From Nitrosopumilales archaeon CG_4_9_14_0_2_um_filter_34_16 (GTDB taxonomy: Archaea; Thermoproteota; Nitrososphaeria; Nitrososphaerales; Nitrosopumilaceae): a stretch of 16,873 bases of DNA. The translations under genes were made by a program, and so were the position numbers. Where the stretch lies: contig PFRJ01000045.1 in assembly GCA_002788515.1 (NCBI GenBank), positions 1 through 16,873 of the forward strand. Direction: 5' to 3'. Each line of letters opens with the position of its first letter. The stretch's first letter is position 1. Below are positions 1-7,334 of this stretch, piece after piece. The notes below the pieces were generated by a model. The model ran no database searches, was not told the origin of the DNA, and saw only the letters and a program-made list of their open reading frames with translations.

Positions 1-138
1 TAACAACTCATAGTTTCCACAACTGATCGATTAAAAATGGGGTCGGTTCGTCGCGGCGTCTTCAAAGCTTTAGCTCAGACTGGAGCGGCTAATATTTCCT
101 CATTCCCAAATTGTATGATTTCCTCATTCCTATTTAAT
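1..138. other. Intergenic stretch with a GC-rich patch and a short direct repeat
   Basis: No gene is convincingly supported here. Positions about 40-92 are clearly richer in G and C than the surrounding AT-rich DNA, which in such genomes can mark a structured RNA. I cannot fold it into a known family. A 13-bp direct repeat (ATTTCCTCATTCC) occurs at 94-106 and 118-130, 24 bp apart, just downstream of the minus-strand gene that ends at 139. A small open frame (37-246, plus) runs antisense into that gene and is probably not real. Confidence 0.3.
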
Positions 139-567
139 CTAGTTGACAGTTTGAAAAATTTCTGTAAAAGTTTTGATTGTGTCTTTTTTGTTGTAAATTG
201 GCGTATGAATTTTAATCTGTATTGTCTCGTTATCTTTCACTCTTAGATTTCCGTTTACTAATTCTTGTTTATCTATTCTCATGTGGAATCTAGAATCTAC
301 CGTTCTTTCCTCAATTTCTTCAATTAATTTACTGACTTGTTCTGTTGGTAACAATTCTTTCAATTTTCTAATGAAGTTTTGAGCCTGTTTTTTCACAATT
401 TTTGCATTCAACACTATTATTGGATTTTCATAATGTCCAATAGTTTCGTTCATTGTAAACTCTTCTTCTTTTAGCTCTAAAACCTCTTCAAAAGATTGAA
501 AAATTTTTAAAATATCCTCAGTTGCATGAACAATCACGTTAACTGTGATTTCAATTTTGTCAATCAT
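139..567 (-). CDS. Archaeal RNA-binding protein (COG1325 / PF01877 'exosome subunit'-like family)
   Basis: The 142-residue protein resembles the small archaeal RNA-binding family formerly called predicted exosome subunit (DUF54/COG1325). These proteins have an N-terminal ferredoxin-like half and often sit among ribosomal and translation genes. What can be seen is an N-terminal strand-rich segment (MIDKIEITVNVIVHATED), an acidic helix, and a C-terminal segment with RxHMRIDKQELV, which is characteristic of the family. It lies 23 bp downstream of rps3ae on the same strand and is the last gene of the operon. RNA-related function is inferred from family and context; no catalytic motif is visible. 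The start is the ATG at 567. Confidence 0.7.
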   Translation of the reverse strand: MIDKIEITVNVIVHATEDILKIFQSFEEVLELKEEEFTMNETIGHYENPIIVLNAKIVKKQAQNFIRKLKELLPTEQVSKLIEEIEERTVDSRFHMRIDKQELVNGNLRVKDNETIQIKIHTPIYNKKDTIKTFTEIFQTVN

Positions 568-590
568 TATTGTAAAAGAGTAATTCTTGC

Positions 591-1202
591 TTAGGCTTCA
601 AGTAATACTGTTTCTTTGTCTGCAGTTCTGATGAGCTTTACTTTCTCTAAACCTACATGACGTACTCTGATTACTTTCTTGAATGCTGCCATAATATCTG
701 AATTGATTTTACTGTAACAAGTTGCTTGAACAAACTGTTCAATTGTCATCTCTGGAATTGTTCTGTTAATTACGTCCCTTGTGATTAATCTAAGAGCATG
801 TTTCCTAGATGTATTTAGCTGTCTATGTGTAAGGGCAATGACTTTGATTCTAAAAACATACCCATCTTTTGTTTTAATGTCAATTACAAAATTAATTTTT
901 GATGAACCCCTTCTAACTAAACTGCGCAAAAATTCTTTTGAATACTCATATCTTTTGAAAATTGTTGTAGCTTTATCGCCATCAACTTTATTGACTTGGA
1001 AGTAGATCTTGTATTGATGTTGTGATGGGTCTCCTTTTAGAATATCGTAAAGCGTAACTTCCAAAACTCTGCCAACTGCATTCTCATCATCTGTGATTGG
1101 AATGTATGCAATTGGTACGTTGTTAAATGAATCTGGTGCAGTTACTGTGACCCAGCGTTTTTCTCGCCACTTGTCCTTTACTCGACCTTTTCTACGTGCC
1201 AA
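591..1202 (-). CDS. rps3ae: 30S ribosomal protein S3Ae (eS1)
   Basis: This 203-residue protein is the archaeal/eukaryotic small-subunit ribosomal protein eS1 (S3Ae), located on the platform of the 30S subunit. The family N-terminus (ARRKGRVKDKWREKRW), the central VGRVLEVTLYDI segment and the lysine/arginine-rich RRGSSKINF region all fit. The length is normal for archaea. The start is a TTG at 1200-1202; an AAAGGT stretch about a dozen bases upstream could serve as a ribosome binding site, which suits an internal operon gene. It lies 37 bp downstream of serS and 23 bp upstream of the RNA-binding gene. Confidence 0.93.
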   Translation of the reverse strand: MARRKGRVKDKWREKRWVTVTAPDSFNNVPIAYIPITDDENAVGRVLEVTLYDILKGDPSQHQYKIYFQVNKVDGDKATTIFKRYEYSKEFLRSLVRRGSSKINFVIDIKTKDGYVFRIKVIALTHRQLNTSRKHALRLITRDVINRTIPEMTIEQFVQATCYSKINSDIMAAFKKVIRVRHVGLEKVKLIRTADKETVLLEA

Positions 1203-1239
1203 TTATTAACGACCTTTGAACCCAAAATATAAGGGTATA

Positions 1240-2508
1240 TCAGTAAATCTCTTTCTGATTTCCCATGTAGCTCTGTAAAACACTAGGAATTCTAATGTGC
1301 CCGTCTTTAGTTTGAAAATTCTCCATTATGGATACTAGAACTCTTGTTGTGGCTATCAGCGTACTGTTTAGTGTGTGTACATATTGTGTATCTTCATTTG
1401 TTTTGTCTCTAAATCTAATCTTCAATCTCCTTGCCTGATAATCTAAACAATTCGAGCAAGAGACAATTTCTCTATATGCACTCTGACCTGCCATCCATGC
1501 TTCAATATCATATGTTTTTGCTGAAACTTTTCCCATATCTCCAGTTGATAACAGCATCACTCTATGAGGAATTTCCAAATTTTGATAAAATTCTTCAGCA
1601 ATTGATAACATTCTTTCGTGTTCATTCCAAGACTCTTCTGGTCTTGAGAAGACAAACTGTTCAATTTTATCAAACTGATGTACTCTGAAAATTCCTTTCT
1701 GATCTCGTCCATGTGCTCCTGCCTCTTTTCTAAAACATGGACTAACACCTGCATATCTCAAAGGCAAATCTTTACCTTCAATGATCTCTTTTGCTCTCAT
1801 TGCGGCCATGGCATGCTCTGATGTTCCAATCATGTATAGATCTTCACCTTCAATTTTGTAGATGACCTCTTCAAAATCATCAGCAATTACTGCACCTTCC
1901 ATAGATTCTCGATTTATCATATATGGTGGTTGTATCAATGAATATTCTTTTTTTGATAGAAAATCCAGCCCATAATGAATTAGTGCTTGATTTAGTCTTA
2001 CAAGATCATTTTTCAGATAATAGAATCTTGCACCTGCTACTTTAGCAGCTCTTTCTAGATCTACCAAATCCAAGTTCTCTGAAATATCAATATGGTCGTT
2101 TATTTTAAAATCAAAATTTGGAATGCTACCCCATTTTCTTACTTCTTGATTAGCATTTTCATCAGCACCTATGGGAACTGATTCATGAACGATATTTGGA
2201 ATTGTTAGTGTTAATCTAGAATATGTTTTTTCGATATCTGTTTGTTCTGTTTCTAATTTTGTAAGATCCTCTGAAATCTTTTTCATCTCCGATAGAATTG
2301 ACGTTGCATCTTCACCTGCCTTCTTTTTTTGAGATATCTCTAATGCAATTTGGTTTTTCTTTTTTCGTAACTCATCAGTTTTTATTATAAATTCACGTCT
2401 TTTTTGATCAGACTCAATCAAAGAGTCCAAATCAAACTCCACAGATCTTTTTTTAAGCATATCACGAATAACTTGTGGATTTTCTTTGATTATCTTTGGA
2501 TCTAACAT
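1240..2508 (-). CDS. serS: Seryl-tRNA synthetase (class II, standard type)
   Basis: This 422-residue cytosolic enzyme charges tRNA-Ser with serine using ATP. Residues about 1-110 form the long antiparallel coiled-coil arm that holds the tRNA variable arm (Lys/Glu-rich heptads around 30-100). The catalytic core follows, with the serine-binding GTSE at 228-231, motif 2 (FRKEAG at 259-264, then GRDQKGIFRVHQFDK) and motif 3 near residue 389 (TTR). The length is typical, and it is the common SerRS rather than the rare methanogen type. Its ATG shares one base with the stop of pcc1 (TAATG at 2506-2510), implying translational coupling. Confidence 0.95.
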   Translation of the reverse strand: MLDPKIIKENPQVIRDMLKKRSVEFDLDSLIESDQKRREFIIKTDELRKKKNQIALEISQKKKAGEDATSILSEMKKISEDLTKLETEQTDIEKTYSRLTLTIPNIVHESVPIGADENANQEVRKWGSIPNFDFKINDHIDISENLDLVDLERAAKVAGARFYYLKNDLVRLNQALIHYGLDFLSKKEYSLIQPPYMINRESMEGAVIADDFEEVIYKIEGEDLYMIGTSEHAMAAMRAKEIIEGKDLPLRYAGVSPCFRKEAGAHGRDQKGIFRVHQFDKIEQFVFSRPEESWNEHERMLSIAEEFYQNLEIPHRVMLLSTGDMGKVSAKTYDIEAWMAGQSAYREIVSCSNCLDYQARRLKIRFRDKTNEDTQYVHTLNSTLIATTRVLVSIMENFQTKDGHIRIPSVLQSYMGNQKEIY

Positions 2509-2750
2509 TATTCAATCACCTTTAAGACTACTTGGATATGTTCCATCACTTCATCAACTGATCCGATAAGATGCTTCATGTTCTTCTTACTTTCAAAATT
2601 AAAAACTAGTTTGTTATCAACATTTTCAACATAAAGACTCAATCCTTCTGGAAAGTCCACATTATCTGGTTCTAAAGCTTTTTTGACCGTTTCTGCCTTT
2701 TCTTTAGATATATTATTGAGAACTAGTTGTACTTGACACGTTAACGACAT
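2508..2750 (-). CDS. pcc1: KEOPS complex subunit Pcc1
   Basis: The 80-residue protein fits Pcc1, the small dimerising subunit of the KEOPS complex that, with Kae1, Bud32 and Cgi121, makes t6A at position 37 of ANN-decoding tRNAs. Visible features are the family pattern of a short strand, a helix with KALEPDN, a second strand pair (LSLYVEN, LVFNFES), and a closing helix with the SVDEVMEHI segment, close to the usual 'T.D..L..I' of Pcc1. Its first 38 bp overlap the 3' end of the recJ-like gene in another frame, and its stop overlaps the serS start, so it is firmly embedded in the operon. The call rests on pattern and length, since the family is short and divergent. Confidence 0.75.
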   Translation of the reverse strand: MSLTCQVQLVLNNISKEKAETVKKALEPDNVDFPEGLSLYVENVDNKLVFNFESKKNMKHLIGSVDEVMEHIQVVLKVIE

Positions 2751-4134
2751 TTACTTCTAAATAGTTAAGAAATTCGTCCAATTTGTCTTTAGTTATTTTT
2801 GCTCCTGCTGCTGCGTTATGCCCTCCACCAATACCGTCAAATTTTTTGGCCCCAGTCCTCATCAATTCGCTTAGATTGATGTCTGATTTACAGCCAAATG
2901 ATTTTCTTGATGAAAACTTTATCGTATTCTCTTCACCCTTTGTTCTCAAAATCACAATTTTTCCTGAATTTTTTGGTGAACCTGCTATCAATGATGAAAT
3001 GGTACCTGTCATAGTCTCTGGCACTATGTCTTCTCCGTTTACCATCACACATGTTTCACTTTCTGAAATTCTCCATCTCTCGTTTGACAAAATGTTCATG
3101 TATTCTCTAATCATCTTTCTATAGTCTATCAAAATAGTTTCAGCCTCTCTTAGAATTTTGTTTCTATCTCCCATGCATACTGCCATTCCAACCCCTGAAC
3201 GATTAATTCTTCCACATGAGTTTAACATGGTTGAAAATTCTCTACCGTCTCGCAAGAATCCTCTGTTATCTTCTCTTGGAAATGTGTATGTGTATCCAAT
3301 CAGCTCTGTCATTATCTCCGTAGAGTTTTTTCCTGAAGCAAATTTTGTAATCGACTCAATAACTTGTCTTTTTTCATCTTCGTTTAGTTCCGCTGGAACC
3401 CTCCACCGACCTTCTTCTTTTAGCTTGATTCCAGATGAAGTTAACAGCGAATAACATGCATCTCTGTTCCATGTCAGACCTTCAATAAATGGCTGTGAAG
3501 TAAATGCCAAAGCGTCTGATAGTGGCCTAGTTTCTCGTCCCACTAATAATAAATCCAAGTCAATATCCACCAACCCTAATTCTTTTGCAGTATTGGCAAT
3601 CTCAAAATTTTTACCTGTAAATGATTTTCTTTCTCCTTGGTCTTGTCTATCTCCTAATGCAGAAACAACTGCAATGGCAGATAAATCTGAATTTTTTTCA
3701 TCCAGAGCCATTGATGCAAGATATGCCATTCCGCCAGCACATATGTCAACTCCACCATCAATCCCATATTTCCATGAATTAATGACATTTTGATTATCTA
3801 TCTCCTCATCTGAAATTTGATGATGATCTAAAATTATCCAATTATCTGTTAATGCATTATCTAATTCCTTTGCAAAACCGCCACCTAGATCAGTTACAAT
3901 GTGAAAATCTCTGGAATCTGTTTTGAATGATTCCACTATGTTTTTACTAAATTCTTTTGATGTTCTAACTGTACATTTAGCCCCTGCTCTGATTAGTGCT
4001 TTGGTAATTATGCTACCTGATGTAAGCCCATCACAATCAATATGTGTAGTTACAGAAATTGATTTTTTTGATTTTATACAATCTGAAATTTTATCTTTGA
4101 ATAATGAAAGTGACTCATCAAGTGATTTTGTCAT
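2713..4134 (-). CDS. Archaeal RecJ-like DHH-family exonuclease (GAN-type)
   Basis: This 473-residue protein belongs to the DHH phosphoesterase superfamily. Motif I is THIDCDG (residues 30-36), followed by a TDLGGG loop at 81-86 and ILDHHQ at 101-106, which supply the metal-binding Asp/His residues. The C-terminal DHHA1 nucleic-acid-binding domain has GGGH at 436-439. Archaeal members of this size act on single-stranded DNA or RNA 5' or 3' ends. In some archaea they bind GINS in the replisome (GAN, the Cdc45 counterpart). The gene is translationally coupled to rps15 (shared base at 4134) and overlaps pcc1. Whether this one is the replisome subunit or an RNA exonuclease cannot be told from sequence alone. 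Confidence 0.87.
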   Translation of the reverse strand: MTKSLDESLSLFKDKISDCIKSKKSISVTTHIDCDGLTSGSIITKALIRAGAKCTVRTSKEFSKNIVESFKTDSRDFHIVTDLGGGFAKELDNALTDNWIILDHHQISDEEIDNQNVINSWKYGIDGGVDICAGGMAYLASMALDEKNSDLSAIAVVSALGDRQDQGERKSFTGKNFEIANTAKELGLVDIDLDLLLVGRETRPLSDALAFTSQPFIEGLTWNRDACYSLLTSSGIKLKEEGRWRVPAELNEDEKRQVIESITKFASGKNSTEIMTELIGYTYTFPREDNRGFLRDGREFSTMLNSCGRINRSGVGMAVCMGDRNKILREAETILIDYRKMIREYMNILSNERWRISESETCVMVNGEDIVPETMTGTISSLIAGSPKNSGKIVILRTKGEENTIKFSSRKSFGCKSDINLSELMRTGAKKFDGIGGGHNAAAGAKITKDKLDEFLNYLEVNVVNVSSTTSSQ

Positions 4135-4583
4135 TACTCTAGTTGAGCAACAACTGATTTATATTTCCAAGTTTTAGGAATTCTTCCCACCCTTTTGTAG
4201 TATACTGATAGTCTATGAACTTTGGCTTCGATTAACTCTAAAGATCTAACATTTCTATTGTCTCCTTTGTTTGATTTGAGGTGTTTTTGAAGATTGACAG
4301 CTTTTCTAACAATGTTGTCTAAATCTTCGGGCATCTCTGCTTTCAAATCATGTTCTTCTAAAACCTGATCCATGCTTTTTTTGATCATTGGTTTGATTAG
4401 AGGAATTGCATGTTGATCTCTTAGTTTGATTCCAATTTGACTAGGAGTTAATCCATCTTTGGAATACTTTACCACTAGTTCTTCAATTTCAGCAGGACTT
4501 TGTGTTACCCAAGAAGGTGCACGAAGTGTAGCTGGTCTAATAGAGTGTGATTTCCCATGTCTGTGTGTGTGGACTCGTCCCAT
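4134..4583 (-). CDS. rps15: 30S ribosomal protein S15 (uS15), archaeal type
   Basis: The protein has 149 residues from the chosen start. Archaeal uS15 has an N-terminal extension absent from bacteria, beginning MGR.H..R.GKS; here the sequence is MGRVHTHRHGKSHS. The C-terminal S15 core includes the segment RSLELIEAKVHRLSVYYKR. It binds 16S rRNA at the central domain. An ATG fifteen bases further upstream (4598) is in frame, but 4583 matches the family N-terminus. It also fits the TATA-like box centred near 4620, which predicts a transcript start at about 4594. This is the first gene of the rps15-recJ-pcc1-serS-rps3ae operon. Its TAA overlaps the ATG of the recJ-like gene. Confidence 0.93.
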   Translation of the reverse strand: MGRVHTHRHGKSHSIRPATLRAPSWVTQSPAEIEELVVKYSKDGLTPSQIGIKLRDQHAIPLIKPMIKKSMDQVLEEHDLKAEMPEDLDNIVRKAVNLQKHLKSNKGDNRNVRSLELIEAKVHRLSVYYKRVGRIPKTWKYKSVVAQLE

Positions 4584-4614
4584 AATTTGGCTGATCATAG
4601 AACAGAATTAAACG

Positions 4615-4625
4615 TTACTTATACT
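4615..4625 (-). promoter_or_regulatory. TATA-like box of the rps15 operon
   Basis: Reading the minus strand, TATAAGT (4617-4623) lies 37 nt from the S15 start at 4583. An archaeal transcript would begin about 26-27 nt downstream, giving a short leader of about 10 nt. The box sits between rps15 and the divergent small membrane-protein gene. Confidence 0.5.
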
Positions 4626-4635
4626 GATCTCGTAC
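4621..4635. repeat. 15-bp shared motif ATACTGATCTCGTAC, copy 1
   Basis: This 15-bp sequence is found again, identical, at 5083-5097. Both copies are in intergenic DNA ahead of the two small membrane-protein genes of the amo neighbourhood. A related GATCGTACATG occurs ahead of amoX, at about 7952-7962. It could be a binding site for a regulator, though its distance to the downstream start differs (72 versus 51 nt or less), so it may be a relic of a local duplication. Confidence 0.45.
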
Positions 4636-4707
4636 ATTATATCGAAATTTGGTGTTTAGAATAAAAGTTAAATAAGTCTCTGGCTTCACAACGAACAGGT
4701 AAACGGT

Positions 4708-5040
4708 ATGAATACAAAAATACTATTAGCAGCATCCTTAATCGCTGTATTCACTATGGGATTCTATGCAGAAGATGCAATAGCATTTGCACAATACATG
4801 GGTAACGTCGGTAGTGAAGGAGAAACCGGATCATACACACTAGAAGAAGCACTTGAGATTCAAAGAAGAAGAATCGAAGCAGCTGCAGCAAATCCATCTT
4901 CTGGTTCAGGAACACCATATCTTGATGCCAGTGGTGTAGTTGGCGCTTCAGTAATTGCTGGTGCAGTATTCGGTGGTATTGCAGGAGCTTTCTTCTTAAG
5001 AGGAAGATCTGGCAAATACGCAGCAATGGGTAGAGGATAA
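4708..5040 (+). CDS. Small exported membrane protein of the amo neighbourhood (candidate extra AMO subunit)
   Basis: The 110-residue protein has a clear signal peptide (MNTKILLAASLIAVFTMGFY, likely cut near AIAFA at about 25-28). A short polar stretch rich in Glu/Arg and Gly/Ser follows (about 30-70), then one C-terminal membrane helix (about 75-98: VVGASVIAGAVFGGIAGAFF), and a basic tail. It should therefore sit in the membrane with its middle part outside. In Nitrosopumilus-type genomes, small membrane proteins next to amoB have been proposed as additional ammonia monooxygenase subunits (AmoY/AmoZ). I infer that this gene and the one at 5149 are those candidates but cannot say which is which. 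A TTAAATA box lies about 36 nt upstream of the ATG. Confidence 0.72.
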   Translation: MNTKILLAASLIAVFTMGFYAEDAIAFAQYMGNVGSEGETGSYTLEEALEIQRRRIEAAAANPSSGSGTPYLDASGVVGASVIAGAVFGGIAGAFFLRGRSGKYAAMGRG

Positions 5041-5072
5041 AAACCTCACAACTTTCTTATTTTATTATATAC
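5041..5072 (+). terminator. T-rich archaeal terminator region after the 110-residue gene
   Basis: Directly after the stop is a run of short T clusters (TTTCTTATTTTATTATAT) with no hairpin, the usual form of archaeal termination signals. Confidence 0.4.
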
Positions 5073-5082
5073 ACTCTAGTGG

Positions 5083-5097
5083 ATACTGATCTCGTAC
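5083..5097. repeat. 15-bp shared motif ATACTGATCTCGTAC, copy 2
   Basis: Identical to 4621-4635. It is preceded by TCTAGTGGATACT (5075-5087), which recurs with one change at 5454-5466, so this intergenic DNA contains more than one small duplicated block. Confidence 0.45.
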
Positions 5098-5118
5098 TTT
5101 CTGATAATAAAAGAAATG

Positions 5119-5125
5119 TATATAT
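5119..5125 (+). promoter_or_regulatory. TATA-like box for the 5149 gene
   Basis: TATATAT is centred at 5122, 27 nt before the ATG at 5149, the spacing expected for a leaderless archaeal mRNA. It lies inside the longer open frame that would begin at 5116, and so favours the inner start. Confidence 0.5.
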
Positions 5126-5148
5126 CGCACAAATTGAGCCAAACTATC

Positions 5149-5418
5149 ATGATTCCTATCGTAGGTACTTTCCTAAGTATCCTGTCTTCACTTACAGGAC
5201 AATTGGGACCAAACTATGATCCATTATTCTACGATGTAATGATTTACATCTTCGGAACCATGATGTTTACTATATTCCTTCTTGGAATTATTTCATTCTG
5301 GTTACGTGTACACGGTTGGGCTTACAAAGACAATCGTGAGAGATGGGTTGATGAATTGGACAGACACTTTGAAAGAGAAGGTATCGGTCTTATTCCAGAC
5401 AATGGCAAATACTGGTAA
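5149..5418 (+). CDS. Small two-helix membrane protein of the amo neighbourhood (candidate extra AMO subunit)
   Basis: The protein has 89 residues from the ATG at 5149; an in-frame ATG at 5116 would add eleven. A hydrophobic N-terminus (MIPIVGTFLSILSSL) is followed by one strong membrane helix (about 28-51: VMIYIFGTMMFTIFLLGIIS). After that comes a charged cytosolic-type tail with an aromatic start (WLRVHGWAYKDNRERW) and a conserved-looking end (PDNGKYW). I chose the inner start because a TATA box sits 27 nt before it. Together with the gene at 4708 it is a good candidate for one of the AmoY/AmoZ-type AMO subunits of thaumarchaea. This is inference from context and topology, not a recognised domain. 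Confidence 0.68.
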   Translation: MIPIVGTFLSILSSLTGQLGPNYDPLFYDVMIYIFGTMMFTIFLLGIISFWLRVHGWAYKDNRERWVDELDRHFEREGIGLIPDNGKYW

Positions 5419-5537
5419 GGTTACTTCCTTTCTTTTCATTATTTTTAATACCTTCTAGTGGAAACTATTTTTTTCACTCTAGTAATTGATTTTTTTACAA
5501 AGTCTACAATACTAATTTTCTAGTTATGGAATTTACC
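5419..5537. other. Intergenic region between converging genes, T-rich
   Basis: It holds T clusters after the plus-strand gene (5423-5447), the second copy of TCTAGTGGAAACT (5454-5466), and T7 runs near 5469 and 5490 that could end transcription from the left. No gene is seen. Confidence 0.4.
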
Positions 5538-6068
5538 TTAATCACTAATTTCTAGTTCTGGCAGGAAGTCTTTATCTTTGGATGAGTCATAATCCTTTGA
5601 AGTAAACATTGCTTTGTAGTGATATTTGTCCTGTATTGGGGTTTTGAGACCATTCTCTGACAATCTATCGTTTACATAGATTTCTGTTTTTGACTCTTCC
5701 ATATCTCTAATTTGAAACTTGGAAATGTACAAGAAATGCCCTATTTCGAAATTGGGGTTTTCTGTCCATTCTGCATATACTGTCCCATCATTAGAAAGTG
5801 TGTATATTGCTCTTTGACAACCTTCTGTAATTCCAATGTTTGGCTGAACTTCGGCTTTTTGACCATCAACAATCATCTCAAATGTAAATGATATTTTCCA
5901 ATCCGTGTCCATATTGTTAATGCACGCATTGTGTGGCTGTCCTCCTATCATGGGGTTTACTACCAAACTGGTAAGTAATACTGCAATACCACCTATGGCA
6001 GCACTTATCACTAGAAATCTTATTGTCTTCTTTCTCTTGTACGGATCCCCCATTCCAGGATATTTCAT
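5538..6068 (-). CDS. Membrane-anchored extracellular hypothetical protein, thaumarchaeal
   Basis: The 176-residue protein is not recognised. A short basic N-terminus (PYKRKKTIRF) precedes one membrane helix at about 17-37 (FLVISAAIGGIAVLLTSLVV). The remainder, about 140 residues, is predicted to lie outside the cell: a beta-rich domain with two cysteines (CINNMDTDW and EGCQRAIYTLSN), which could form a disulfide. The layout suggests an anchored extracytoplasmic domain. It sits between the candidate AMO subunits and amoB, 38 bp downstream of the 104-residue gene on the same strand, so the pair may be cotranscribed. A later in-frame ATG at 6053 is possible. A TTTAAG box about 24 nt upstream favours 6068. 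Confidence 0.7.
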   Translation of the reverse strand: MKYPGMGDPYKRKKTIRFLVISAAIGGIAVLLTSLVVNPMIGGQPHNACINNMDTDWKISFTFEMIVDGQKAEVQPNIGITEGCQRAIYTLSNDGTVYAEWTENPNFEIGHFLYISKFQIRDMEESKTEIYVNDRLSENGLKTPIQDKYHYKAMFTSKDYDSSKDKDFLPELEISD

Positions 6069-6106
6069 AATGTGATGACTTGACAGATTCCTTAAAGTCC
6101 TTTCTT

Positions 6107-6421
6107 TTACTCAATTACTATCTCAATTGTATCACATTGGTCTTGATGATCTGCAAGAAAATATGTAATTTCATCAGAGTCAATTTCAAGCCACTCTGAT
6201 TCTCCTTGATAAACAAGATAGTCTTCTACAAACATATCTTTTGGGCCTGTCAATCTGACCATTACTCTTTCCTTTTTTGATTTTATCTCAAAAGGTAATT
6301 TGAGAACTTTGCCTCTTCGTTGATTTTGAATGTTTACTTTGTATTTGTCATTTCGAAATTCTGTTTCTCCGAAAAAATAACTTTGAAAAATATCTAACTT
6401 GATTATCTTGAAACTTAGCAT
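6107..6421 (-). CDS. Small hypothetical protein near amoB
   Basis: The 104-residue protein is not recognised. It has no signal peptide or membrane helix, is rich in charged residues and beta-prone stretches (KVLKLPFEIKSKKERVMVRL), and has an acidic C-terminus (DHQDQCDTIEIVIE). A GTTTATG box (minus strand, centred near 6448) lies 27 nt before the ATG, the spacing of a leaderless archaeal transcript, which supports the start and the reality of the gene. It is followed closely by the membrane-anchored 176-residue gene and preceded by amoB on the same strand, 90 bp away. Function is unknown; proximity to amo is the only hint. Confidence 0.62.
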   Translation of the reverse strand: MLSFKIIKLDIFQSYFFGETEFRNDKYKVNIQNQRRGKVLKLPFEIKSKKERVMVRLTGPKDMFVEDYLVYQGESEWLEIDSDEITYFLADHQDQCDTIEIVIE

Positions 6422-6511
6422 ATCTCAATTATTTTTTTCCAGAACATAAACTTGGTTTGTTGAGCTTACGTTGCCGTATGATAAATCTAGAAAATGAAAA
6501 AGTAGGGTTGT

Positions 6512-7081
<570 letters not shown>

Positions 7082-7229
7082 AGTTATCCCTAAAGTGTGG
7101 AAACAAAATACATCGTTATATGTTTTACCTTCACAACGAGGATCGATACTGTGCTTGTTGTAAAACATTAATGTATAACATTGAAATTGAGAAAAATTTA
7201 ATCTAAATTTTAATATTGTAGATTTAAAA

Positions 7230-7248
7230 ATATGTAATATTTACATAT
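7230..7248. promoter_or_regulatory. 19-bp inverted repeat in the amoB/amoC divergent promoter region
   Basis: ATATGTAA-TAT-TTACATAT is a perfect 8-bp-arm inverted repeat lying between the divergent amoB and amoC genes. A further partial copy (TATGTAATATTT) follows at 7261-7272. The symmetry and position suit a dimeric regulator's operator, 57 nt upstream of the amoC TATA box. Because the region is about 85% A+T, chance symmetry cannot be excluded. Confidence 0.45.
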
Positions 7249-7304
7249 AATTTTGTAATGTATGTAATATTTCTTGCAAAATATACAATATCTAAAACTC
7301 TTAC

Positions 7305-7311
7305 TTTATAT
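7305..7311 (+). promoter_or_regulatory. TATA box of amoC
   Basis: TTTATAT is centred at 7308, exactly 27 nt before the ATG at 7335 and only 15 nt before the in-frame ATG at 7323. Archaeal spacing therefore indicates a leaderless mRNA starting at the second ATG. Confidence 0.6.
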
Positions 7312-7334
7312 CCCGAACTAACATGATAGTATGC

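Noticed and set aside
94..130. C/D-box small RNA suggested by GAATGAGGAAAT on the minus strand
   Set aside because: The C box is a poor match (TGAGGA rather than TGATGA) and the spacing to the only CTGA is unsuitable.
37..246. 69-residue plus-strand open frame beginning in the GC-rich patch
   Set aside because: It runs antisense over the end of the RNA-binding-protein gene, its latter half is simply the reverse of real coding sequence, and the product has no recognisable features.
4754..5026. 90-residue minus-strand open frame
   Set aside because: It is antisense to the small exported membrane-protein gene, and its Leu/Gln/His-rich composition is a shadow effect.
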